In this document: in pieces, positions 12,401 to 25,407 of the stretch | How positions within the stretch are numbered: the stretch's first letter is position 1 | Layout: every line of letters starts with the position of its first letter | Assembly (NCBI GenBank): GCA_911728455.2 | Contig: OU452219.1 | Coordinates: 17,603,397 to 17,667,396, forward strand | DNA length: 64,000 nucleotides | Source of the DNA: Marthasterias glacialis | Lineage: Eukaryota; Echinodermata; Asteroidea; Forcipulatida; Asteriidae | Direction of reading: 5' to 3' | Notes under the pieces: model-generated | Told to the model about the DNA's origin: nothing | What the model saw: only the letters and a program-made list of their open reading frames with translations | Databases searched by the model: none | Position numbers and translations under genes: made by a program

Positions 12401-15400
12401 GATAAAGAATATTATTTGTAATTTTTACCCATACACCGATGTGTGTTAAGCACTGAATATTCAGTACTTTCCCCGACTCCTGTGAAAAATGCTTTATTTA
12501 TGCTGTCATGTGGCGTGTTGTGGCCGAGCGATTAAGAGCACCGGACTCAAGGCTCTGGTGTTCCTGATCAGCAGAGTGTGGGTTCGAGTCCCGGTCTTGA
12601 CACTCGTGTCCTTAAGCAAGGCACTTAACCATTATTGCTTCGTCCTTCGGATGGGACAGAAAGCCGTTGGTCCCGTGTGTTGTGTAATGCACATGAAAGA
12701 ACCCAGCACACTTATCGTAAAGAGAAGGGGTTTGCCCCGGTGTTTCTGGCATGGTCCGGCAGCAATATGCGCTACCTCACCTTGTATCCCTTTCAAGGTG
12801 TTGTGTAATGGTTGCTTCATCTCATAAAATCATTCGTAACAATCTCCACTGCACCAGATTTGATAATTCGGCACCAGGAGTGTCATTTATAACAGACATG
12901 GCGCATTATAAATGTACACTATTATTATTATGTACATTATAATAACAATAATAATAATTACTAGTTCATATATAGCGCATTTCACAAAAAATGTCTCAAT
13001 GCGCTTTACATTAGTGCCCTGGTCATTGGGCCAATAACATTCCTGTAATCTTTGTCAGCTCCCTGGGGAGCATACAGCAAGGAGCTGCTGTGGTGCTCCG
13101 AAGGCTTTTTCAAACACAATATCAACCTCTACCCTCGCAGGTACCCATTCATACCCCTGGGATAAACATTTGTTATCAGTCTGTGGATTTCACTTGTTTT
13201 GTACAAAACGTACATTACACAAATTATTTTGTCTTATGGTGGTACAGATTTGGAGAAATATTACAATAATGTGGATTCTGATTTTAATTGTGTTGTTGTT
13301 CTTTTTGCTGTACTTTTTTTATCATGCACCTGCAAGTACAAACATCCTTGTACAGAGCAGGTGCAGTATGAATAGTAGCAGAATTACCCGCCGTCGGGAG
13401 GAACTGTATGCTGCATAAAGAAGACTTTTGATAGAGTGGGCGTTAAGGAGACATATTACTGTCTGCGAAATATTTCAATTCCTGTTTTCTTATACTGTGA
13501 TGGAATTAATTTAAATTGATTCTTTTGAGATGCGAGCTGATCGCTAATATTTACTAGGTATGAGGAGTGGGTTAGGGGGCTGGAGTCAGTCCACAGGTCT
13601 AGGTTGCTCATTTGGAAAAACCTATACATAGCCAAATTTTCTTTGCTCACCCCAAGTTATATATATATATTTTTCTGTGTCTGAATTGTTTCTAAAATTG
13701 GAAGTACAAGGAGTTGTCACTATGCAATTACTAGAGTTCTTTGGGGTTAAATTTTGTTATTATAATTATTAAAATTTCTAGATTGAGATGTATTTTGCTT
13801 TTTGAAGAGGCGAATAATGAAAGGATTAAAGGTATTGAACAAATTTCCATTGTTACAGTCAAAGCAATGATAATGATTGATTAGTTTCAAGCTACAAGCT
13901 CACTGATTGGAAGGTTGATACCAGTACCAATCCTGCAGACATGTCAGAGAGATATGTCCATCTGAAATACTGCCAAAGTCAGGGAAATAGCTTTTGAAGA
14001 TGCTACAAATCACCGTTGCTTATTTTGATTGCTGCAATTGAAATAAGCCTGGTATGAGCATACACAAAATCAGTTTCTAAAACATGAACTGTTTGTGTTC
14101 GTTTTTCACTAAAACGTGACCTCCGAAATTTGCGCAGGTTTGTTGCGTAGACCCTTTCTCAGATGGCGTCACTGTTTTACGCTTGTCATGCTGGGGTACT
14201 TACACGAGCACTTGAGGCACAAAACACAATGAAGTGCGTACGTATCTTATGAACGTACCTCGTTCTCCAGCATGGCAAACTTCCAAAGTTGCTATAGAAG
14301 TGTGACGTCAGTGAGAAGGCCCTACTGTATGTGTATTGAAAACTAAGGTATGGGAATAAATGTACTCTTCCAAAAACAGTGATATACTTTCCTTTTAATC
14401 TTTTCAAAGAAGTAATTACCAAATGTAGATAACTTTTCAGAGGATAAATGTTTGACTCTCTTTACAGGGAGGCCTATCCAGACGTGATTGTAACAGATGT
14501 ACAATTTGCATATGATATAGCCAAGCTCAAGAAGCTAGATACACGAAGGTATGTATTTCCTATCTCAAGTGAATGGGAGACTTTTGAGACGTTAGTGGGC
14601 GTCCCAGTAAGCGATCCTTTTCTATTGGTCTCATAATAGAAAAGGACCGCTTACTTGGGCACCCGCTAACTTCTCAAAAGTCTCTCATTGTGCACAGTTG
14701 ATAATAATAATAATATTGCTAATAATCCGTTCTTATGTTGCGCTTTATCTACGGGTGTCTCAAAGCACTTGTTATGGTTTTTTTTTAAGACGGGTGTGCA
14801 AAGTTGTTGAATTATGAGACCCATTTATATAGCACCTTGTGAAAATATACAAGGTGATGAGGAGCAATCTGCTGCCAACCATGCCACCGGGGCAAACACC
14901 TTCTCTAATAACAAGAACATAACTGTAAACTGGGGTCTTTTACGTGCATTACACGACACACACGACCTACGGGTTTACGTCCCATCCGAAGGACAAAGCA
15001 GCAATGGTCAAGTGTCTTGCTTAAGGACACAAGTGTCAAGACCGGGACTTGAACCCACACTCTGCTGATCAGAAACACCAGAGCTTGAGTTCGGTGCATG
15101 CGCTAGACCACTTGGTCATGACACGTCAGTTTATATAGACTCACACATTTTGTGTACCTGAAATGTCATCAAAACCTTATTGAAATTGAAAACCAACTAC
15201 ACTAGTCCTGAGAAGTTTGCCTGGGAGGTTGTTTAGTGTCACATGACTGTAAGAGTTAAAATCTCGGAGGTATCAACGGAAGCGCTTTCTTTTGACATAG
15301 AAGATGTTTATTTGTTGTCCTCAAGGCGTGATGCTCATCTGAATCGCCTCCACTGCGAGGGGATCTACTCCAAGACTGGGGAGAGACCCAAACTACGAGA

Positions 15401-18400
15401 GGGGACATGTGGGCAGATTGGATGCTGTGACTGCTGTGGAGGACCTAAGGTACATTATTACCAGTGGACCTTTACGATGATCCATTCATCTCTTTCCCAG
15501 TCATTGTAACGAAGCTGAGGCAGGAAGGGAACACAGCTGTTCCTGTTTGGTACTGTGAGGATCAAGGCCCATTTTCAAAGAGCTGTTTAAACGTGAAAAG
15601 TAAACAAAATTATGCTTACTGGAATAACAATACCAGCCAAAATACTATGTTGTATGTACTGTCTGTGACTGGTTTCCAGCTTACTTTTGCTCAGCAGAAA
15701 TTTTTAAGCAATATTTTTTGCTTAAGCAGCTATGAAATTGAGGCCCAGTAATCAAGGCCGTTCCTCACAGGAAGAACATTATTCAAGATAGTGGCAGCAT
15801 ATGAAATATCTTTTTCTGTAAACTTGACTCATTTTCATTAATTTTTTGATAAAATTTACTTCCACTCAGTGCAAGGTTGATTGTGCACTATGGTTAACTG
15901 AAGGTTGACTATCCTGACCCAACCCAGGCTGGTCGACCATTGGTTGACAGCTATGGTTGATCATTTGGAACCAGCCTCAGGACCATAGTTTATTCCCTGG
16001 TCCCGGTAGCCTTTTTTCATGCCAATCTGTGTAAAGCGCAGAAGGGAACCATCGTGAACTAGTTTTTGACAGCTGGTACTACATGTCAACATTATACCAA
16101 GGTGTTTAACACAACTGTGTGCGTCAACCATTTTATCTGTATCATTAAAAAAAAAAAATGTAAACATTGCCAAAATTGGAAGTCACCATGTTGGTAGACT
16201 ACCAAATGAGTCGTTCTAGTGTGTAGTCACTGCTCTTGTGCGTTGCTAGTCCGTGGTCAACCAAGGGTTGACCAATGCGCACTCGAACTTACTCTCAATA
16301 TAGAGAGAATGAGAGTGTGTTTAACAAAAAATTAAATATGATAATAATAATGGACACTTCTACAGCGCCGGTAGCGGCCAGTTTTGATGCTCATGGCACA
16401 TTAACATTGTTACCCTAGACACTGGGCCGATTATTACATTCCTCAAACCATCTCAGCTCCCTGGGGAGTATACAGCCTGTGCTACCCAGTAAGTAGTGCT
16501 TCAAGCTACACTAATCACAAGAACCATCTCTGCCCTCACAGGTACCCATTTACCCCTGGGTGAAGAGAAGCAATATTATAGTGAAGTGTCTTGCTCAAGG
16601 ACACAAGTGTCATGACCGGGATTCGAACCCACACCCCGATGACTCAGCCACCAGAGCTTGGGTCAGGTGCACTAGAGTGCTCGACCATAACACGCCATAA
16701 ATACATATATGAATATCTTGTGTTTATCTCAGGTGGATGCTATTGATTACTATGGCAGTCTGGAGGAGGAATTGACGAGGCAAGTGATGGAGGAGAAGAG
16801 TAGAGCTCTTCAGAGTAACCTTGGCATGGCGTTTGTGACGGTGCAGAATGAAGTCATGGCGGGCAGGTAGTGTAACTTTACCCTTTCGTTACCGAGTTGT
16901 TTGACCACTCTAAGCATTAAGCCCATTATTTTACATACACTGTAACAGCTTCGCTGAGCTCATCAACCTGAATATTTCCTTTTAGAGCAAAACAAATAAA
17001 GAAAACCACATGTATCTTGCTTATTAAGTTCCCTTTCATTTTATACAAAAATAAAAGAGAAAGGTAAGTAAACAGCCAGGTTTTTGAACTTAATTTCGGA
17101 AGTGCAATCTGGTTTCTCAAACACTTTTTTGTACACGAGCATATTGCGCTCTGTCGGTGTTCTGCATTTTGAATCTTTCCACTCCATTTTGAAAGGATTG
17201 CATGATAGCAACCTCGTTTTATACCACCGCAGAATGGGCGGGAACTATTATTTTGGGAATGAAGCTGCGAATTAAACAATGAAAATCCACATTCGACGTC
17301 TTATAATTATCCCTTTATGACTGTCCGATGTCGCGGCAGTAAATACATGGCCAAATAAAGGACGACACATGACCTGTGTTCCACCAATCAAATGACAAGG
17401 ATCTGTTTGTGTGTTACATAATACACCTTTATAAACCTTAATAATTTTTTTTTTTTTCTTGAAGGATTGTGAATGATTATGCGACTCTTAAGACTGGTCC
17501 TCCTACTGTGTCTAGCGTTAGTAAACAGCTTCATTCCACAGTCTGGAGCGTTGACTTTGCTCCTAAACCTGATGACATCGTCTGGTATGTAGCCTCATGG
17601 AAGTAACTAAAGTTCTAACGCACAAAAATCATATTGTAGACAGCAATTTAATGTAAGATTTAATTCGTGCTTAACATTGGAAGTTTTTGCTACTTCCAGC
17701 TCCAAAGCTAGCATAAGTTTGTGTGTAGTTTTACCCCAAAACACTGGCTCCACCATTCAGAACATCATTCAGAGGCATTTGGAATTGATAATACGTGCGA
17801 TTCACAATACAGTGCGTCCACTATTTTTTGTGTATTTCGTCAGACACACAAGGCCAGTAAGCCACTCGAGGTGTGGGCTACAAATCAACTGTTTTCCCAA
17901 GGGCCCTTGTCACCTACTCCTGGGGCTGAAACAGGGTTACCACCTTTACAGTCCGTAAGGATGTAGGCTTGGGTTATCATCTATCAGAAGTCTGGCTGGT
18001 GGAGCAGAAAGCTCTACCTCCCCAACTTTTACAAAGCAATTATGGTTAAGTGCCTTGTCCAAGGACACAAGTGTCATGACCGGGACTCGAACCCACACTC
18101 TGATGACTCAGCCGCCGGAGCTTGAGTCCGATGCGCTAACCACTCGGCCATGACACGCCACAATGGCTTACTTGAACATAAAAAACAATCACTAGCCTCA
18201 CAAAAAAACACAGAAAATAATGACCTCGCTGCTTTGTAAACCAAGTACGAACTAAAACATTCGGGGTCATGCTGCGGGCTCTGCTTGAGGACCAAAACTT
18301 GTCAACCTTTTCCCAATATTACGCTGCGAAAATGACTTCTCCCTGTCATAACTGTAGAGGGCGCACTATAATTTCCTGTATTCTGAGAAGACTGGTCCAA

Positions 18401-21400
18401 TTTCCAATGGGCTTCTGGTAATTGTTTGAGCCAGTTTGTGTGAACTGGGCAGGGATATTGACCCCCTTGCACCAATGTCACACATGGTTACGGTCTGCCA
18501 CGCTCCCGATTTTGAGAGTCAAATGGCTAGTAAAAATTATGGTAAGCGTGTAAGCACTGCATGGCCTACACTGTAAAACACTTGGTGATATGGACTCACA
18601 AAATGGCGCGACCAAGTTTATGGGTGATGACGTCAGGTGAATGGGGTCAGTAGAGTGGAATTACATCACCGTTACAAACAGGAAAGCTCAGCGAACCAAG
18701 TGGTTTCCAGATCTCGCATAGACAGCAGCATGAAACCAATTATTTAACGAACAGTTTGTACCAACACCATGGGATGTGAGTCAAGCCCAGGGTCGTTCAT
18801 ATTCAGGGTTGATGGCAGTTCCATTTTTGATTCAGTTTGTGGTGGTGTTCCCTCACGTAAGATACTCATGTCATTATGTGCATTTCGTTCTTTTCATCAG
18901 GGAGAACCTGTCTGTTGGGCCATTGCTGTGGTGGGGAAGTGTCATCTTTGTCAATATTGGTGAGAGGGAGAACATTGTATTCTTGTTTAAAGACGGTATC
19001 CATCATCATCTTGGTGATCACCCTACCAGGAGATATCACACAAGTGTTATTTCTTTTTTGTGAACATTTTTCACTTATGAGCAGTAACTATTTCATCTAT
19101 TTTTTTTATTAAGTAGTTAAATTCTCCTTTGGGTGGTCGAGTTGGCGTAGTGAGGTGTCTTTCCTCGCCTTCCACCTCTAGGACCCCAGTTTGAAACCCG
19201 GCAGGGGGCACTATGTGGATTGGGTTTTCAGTCCCACCTGATTGCATGGGTTTTTTACTGGAATAAATTGGTGGGATTTTCCTCCCACATCTAAAACTGA
19301 AACTTCCTTCCTTGTCTTCTCTCCATGGGGGCTCTTGGCTAGGATAGTGATTAAGTTCGCCTTCTGAGAATCGTTGGCTTTCACAACCAGAACTACTAAT
19401 AAAAATAAATGAACAAGACCATCAGAAGGAAATTAAACTGTTAACAGCACCTGTTCTTATGGCAATTTCGGAAGCTGGAATGGAGTACTTTGTAAAACAA
19501 AGATCGCTATCCCATTCCTTTAAAGATGATCGGTTTGGCCAAGGGAGTTTTCTTATTCAGGGGCAGAATGTTTCTTCACATATCATATCGCTTTTCTAAG
19601 AATCATTGGCATTACAACCAGAATTAATAACAAAAATATATATATATCCCTTTTTTTACACTCTTACATCCCTCATGAGGTTTACTTTCAGAATGTAGCT
19701 TTTGTGTGTTTCTGGTTGAAACGGACATTTTGATATGATTCTTTTGCTTGAAGTGAAGTTATACTGGTGTAAATGTGCCCGATGCACAGTCCCAAAGACA
19801 CAAACATACAGGAGCAGTATGAAGATAAAATGACATTTTTTTTTCATTGACTAGCACAGAAAACAGTTTGGCATTCCACATTGTAAAGTTATACCAGTTG
19901 GCACACAAGGTATTTAATGAACCCAAAATCATGAAATCATTTCCCAAAACACATCATGTGTATAAATGTAAAATGTTTAAGTGCTTGACTTGTAATATTA
20001 CATACTGGCTGTGTTACTATTGATAGGCCATGTCACATGAGGCAATTTACAGGCAACCAGCTCCAGGCAATCTCCAATAAGAAAAGTCATTCACATTTAA
20101 GTTTTCTCATTATTTTCTTGGGGATAGTAAGTTATTACAGCTAGATGAATGTATTTTGAGCTACTGAGGTGTTCCCTTTGCATGCAGTGCAATTGGTTGC
20201 CTCCAAGTTGCCTGTAAAAATTGCCCTGGGTGACATGGGCAATTGCTTGCATGGGTTTTTTACTGGAATAAATTGGTGGGACTTTCCTCCCACATCTAAA
20301 ACTGAAACTTCCTTCCTTGTCTTCTCTCCATGGGGGCTCTTGGCTAGGATAATGATGAATGTTTTTTGAGCTACTGAAGTGTTCCCTTTACGTGCGGTGC
20401 AGTTGGTTGCCTCCAAGTTGCCTGTAAAAATTGCCCTGGGTGACATGGGCAATTGCTTGCTTGCCAGTCGTCTTGCAAGATTAAGTTTTCATTTCAGGTT
20501 GTTAACTTTTTCTCTCAATCTCGTCCATCCCCCTATCTTTGGCAGCCTTATTTATTCTCCTGTTCTTCCTGACTACACCGTCCGTCATCATGACAAGTCC
20601 GGTCGGGAGTAAAAACATCGAAGAAGCTGTCAAGGAAGCAAAGGTCAGTCAGTCTCGTTCAAGATGCATCACAATTACATAATTATTCCTTCCATTACAT
20701 GCCACCTGCCGCTTCCCCATTGCTGTGGTGAATATTCACATTAAGTTGGTAAGACATCTGTTCTAGACTGGCGGGGGTCGTGGGTTCGAATCCCACCTGA
20801 GGAATTTGCCTGTGGATTTTTTTTCACAGGACTCGGGGGGAAAGTACTGAGTACACAGTGCTTAACACACATCGGTGTATGGGTAAAAAAAAATAATATT
20901 CTTTATCTTTATCTTTATCTTTATCTTTATCTATCACATTAATCCCATTTTACGATTTTACTATTGACTAGAGTGCTAACTCATGATTTCACATGCAGAT
21001 CTTTTGAAGCCGTCTGCTGTGTGTAGACGTGTTTGAGGCATTCCTTGTGTGTGACTGAAGAATGAATTTGTTTTTCATAGAAATTACATTTGTGTTAAAA
21101 CTGACGCATGTGCATGATGGTTTGCAGTTTGCGCGCAAACTTACTGACGTATGCATTCAATTTATAGATTCTACAATGCACCAGTAAAGAACAAATTGAT
21201 ATGCAAAACACAACGATATGCAAATAGCCGCACAAATAGTGAAGTTTGTTCACAAACATGGATGTGCTCACATGGCATCAAAACGCAGGGCAAGTTGGTG
21301 CTCTAGTCAAAGTATACACGTATAGCTCCATTCATTCAACTCACAGATGATATTTGTATGAGTTGGTTGTTCTTTCAGAGCACACTGTTGATAAGAATAC

Positions 21401-24400
21401 ATGTGATAATAATAATAATGACAAAACTTATAGGAAGATAAACTAGGGTTGCTTTTGTGCAACCCTTTCAAAATGGAGTGGAAAGATCCTGTAGTAGACT
21501 ACTAAGTATACCTTGATAGACGTAATAAGCACACTATAGCGAGAGAACTGACATCAGTCCTGGTTTGTTCTTGTGCTGTATCTTCGGCACCAAGTGTATT
21601 ATATGAACAAATTTAAAACAATCATGGCGGCGCCCACCCAGGCTCGGTGACGTCGTGATAACAACGATAGACTTTCATGAGTCCTACAGTAATACATTAC
21701 AGATCCAAATGCCTGAACATCTGTGGAGTGCCATATGCTTGTGTACAAAAAAGTGGTTGAAATTCCAGATAACCAGGAAAGTAAGATCAAGAACCTGGCT
21801 GTTTGTTATTGCATCATTATAACATGGACTTAAATCAAGCAGGGAAAGTTTCATTACTTGTTTTGCTCTGAAATGAAATCGTCAGGGTGATATTATAGAG
21901 TTTGTAAAATTGGCCTCTGGACACATGCGTACTATTGTGTATGAATGTGTGCTTCATACTTGAATGATCAAACAATTCCGTCACCAGCGATTGTTTATGT
22001 CAAAACAGTTTAGTTGCGAGAGTGTTACGCCGTTCAAATCTTTTTTGTTGTGCAGTCTCCATTTATCTCGCAATTCTTGCCGACACTTCTTCTGTGGACT
22101 TTTGCGGCCCTGCTTCCCTTACTGGTGATCTACTCGAGTTACTACTGTGAGTTCCACTGGACCCGCACCAAACTCAACCATACCATCATGCGCAAGACCT
22201 TCCTGTTCCTCATCTTGATGGTGCTTGTGCTGCCCTCGCTTGGTCTGGCTAGGTAAGTGTATTCAAGAAACAGTGATGCACTTGTCAGATCCATTTTTTT
22301 TTTTTTTTAAGACATATGTATGTGTACTGTAAAATATGTATTTCTATCTCTAAAAGCGTGATTTTTATTGTGAAATATTATCTGTACTTTTTTGTAACAT
22401 CTCTTGTTCAGAACCATTTTAAAGGTGCTTTGTAAACAACTACCCATTGTTATTATTATTATTGCTATGCTCAAAGTGAATAGGTTTCGATGACAAAGTT
22501 GAAACTACACAGACTTTGTGTGGATTGAACCGTTTCAAGGTAAAATGATGTGGATAAATAACAATTATTTGTAAAAAGATAATGCATTCCTTATGAGATG
22601 TATGAACTGATAGCCCAGTGTCTGATGTGTTTTGCAGGCCTCTTATGTGAAGCAATATATCCTTTAAAAAAATCCTATTTCAACTCAAAATCTAAATGTT
22701 GACAGTTGAAATCTTAATTCTGAACTGATGTTATGCCCAGAGTGTGGGTTTATGATGTGATTCTCAGTGAAACGGCAATGGAGCAAGTATGTTGATGGCA
22801 TGCGTGACACAGTTGCGCAAGTTGTGTACAATTAACAATGTAACAACAATGGGCTTATAATATTTCTCTTTCCCAAGTTCCCAATATAGGGTATTTAACT
22901 TGACTAAATTATACCAATGCAAATGAGAGATGGTAGTAAACATCAGAGTTCCTGTTAACTTACTGTTGTTACTGTCATCATTTTGTTCAACATTAACTCT
23001 TTTAACGAGCAGTGCACAAGCTTTGTTCGAGTACTGGATCAAATCAAGCAACAAGGATGTGCCATTGCGTTGGGGGTAAGTCTTCGTATCTTGTTCATTT
23101 CTAAATGAAGAGTAACGACCAATTGTGTTTTTGTTTTTGTTTTTTTGTTTCTTCGCTGCATTGGCAGTGCCCAAGCCCTCTTTGATTATTGGTTGAAAAG
23201 TGCCGACGAAATCCGAGTCAGATGGGGGTAAGTGGGGGACCGACTCCCCCTTTAAGGAAGGAGTCATTTTTCGGTCTTGTTTGATCTCAGTGTTTCTGGT
23301 TGAACCTCATGACTTCTCTCTTAACGCACCCCCAAATTACTTATGCCCCACCCCCTCCACCCTCGTCATCGCATCATGTATTGAAATACTGACTTGGTTT
23401 CCATGGTTACTAACCCCGGACCTTTTGAGGTGATTCTTTCCTGTGGTTGCTGTGGAGACTCTCTCTCTCTCTAAATGCAGTTTTTGCCTTGGTGAATGCT
23501 GGAGACTAGACTTCCAAATTTCTGTCTTTGTTCGGTTCTATGAGAACAACAGTGTGGGAACGTTGCGTCTTCAGATTAGCAAAGGCCACTTTGTAAAAAT
23601 ACACGGGAACTCAAATCTGAAGCAACTGTCATGTTGTAGAAGTTCAGGAAACAAAAAGCAGTTCCGACATTGTTAGTTAACTTGAGTGTATATTTTAAGC
23701 TTGTCTTAATCATTTAGAAATATCTGGACAGTGCTTCGGTTAGCTTCGTATGCACCGGGAAAGTTGATTGTTGTCCGGTTTATTTTTGCAGTCATAACCA
23801 GTAGAGAAATTTTGCAAGTGTCTGAATTAATAATAATAATAATAAAAACTTTTGCACGTGCCACAGACATTGCACAAAATACATGCAACATGCAAAATTG
23901 TTTGTACATGGCTAATGGACGTGAATTAATGTCGGGATCCTGACAATAATTCATTTTTAGTTTTTAGTTAACTGCCACTTATCATTGGCAAATTTTTTCT
24001 TGCAATGCCTTATTATAAAAGCTTATAACTTTCTCGACTCTATAAAAATAGCTATTTAAAATTTAAATCAAAATTTTCCGTTAAAATCGGCCAAAAATCG
24101 GACCTAGCATCTTTAAGGTAAAATCCTACAATATTTTTACAGTGAGTTGATGATTGAAACTACAGGCTCACAGCCTGAAATGTGTGTAAATGTTGTAAAC
24201 ACCTCAAAAATAGATTCGTACATAGTTTACAAGGGTTGATATAAACAATTCTGGAAGGACTACGGAAGAACATGAAGAGATGTTAAGAAGGGATGTGGTT
24301 GCATGGAATGTTCAATATTTTAAGATTTAATCTTTTTCACAAGCCAAATTCTGACATTGTTGCATTGACTCGACAATAAAAAAAACCATGGAATAATCTC

Positions 24401-25316
24401 GCTGGGAAGAAATGATCGCTCTGAAAAGAGCCAGTTGGTTGTTTTAAAAATGTTGAGGAGTGTGCTCTGGTCGTTGTTGCATTTGACTAGAGTACACTAG
24501 TCAAAACAATGCACAAAAAACAATCTTTTCAGAACCAACAGTTCCTCCAAGAGAGATTGTTGCGTGGTGCACATGTAAAAATTTAGTAATATCTATACAG
24601 TGTTAAAAATCCTAATAATAATTAATAATATTAGTGGCGTCTTATATAGCGCTCAAACTTGTCACTCTGTGATGCTCATGGCGCTCCAACGTTATTACCC
24701 GTGGTCACTTGGCAATTTATGTTATTCCTTAAACCATCTCAGCTCCCTGGAGAGTATACAGCCTGTGCTGCCAAGTATGTATCGCACCAAGCTAAATCAA
24801 TCACAACAACCATCTCTGCCCTCACAGGTACCCATTTACTCCTGGGTGAAGAGAAGCAATATTATAGCTAAGTGTCTTGCTCAAGGACACAAGTGTCATG
24901 ACCGGGATTCGAACCCACACCCTGATTACTCAGCCACCAGAGCTTGAGTTCAATGCACTAAACTGCTTGGCCACGACACACCACAAACGAATATTGGAAA
25001 AGAAGTTGTTAAAATGACTGATTACATATAACCCGTCTACTCAGATCTTTATTCTGTAATAACATGTTCCTGTAATCTCACTTGTGTGAATGTATTGAGT
25101 ATTGAATACTCTTGTCACCTTAATGACTCTTATAACCTACTACTTTAACAAAAACAAATAACATTACTCAAAGTATAGCCAACTAATCCGGCACCCTTTA
25201 CATCCATTGGTAGTAATAGTAACAATTCTCATTTCATTGAGGTATCAGACTATTACTTTTTCCTTGGTTTAGTTAAATTATGGAGGAAGCATGGTTAGAT
25301 TGATGATTGATTGATG

Positions 25317-25407
<91 letters not shown>

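Noticed and set aside
18071..18156. Functional tRNA-Leu gene
   Set aside because: The same head with the same downstream body occurs at several other places, so it is a SINE.
20141..20452. A minus-strand frame with an internal peptide repeat
   Set aside because: The peptide repeat only mirrors the 107-bp DNA duplication of a TIR element.
22764..23267. A 167-codon minus-strand frame
   Set aside because: It is antisense to the two alternative TMEM63 exons and has no recognisable content.
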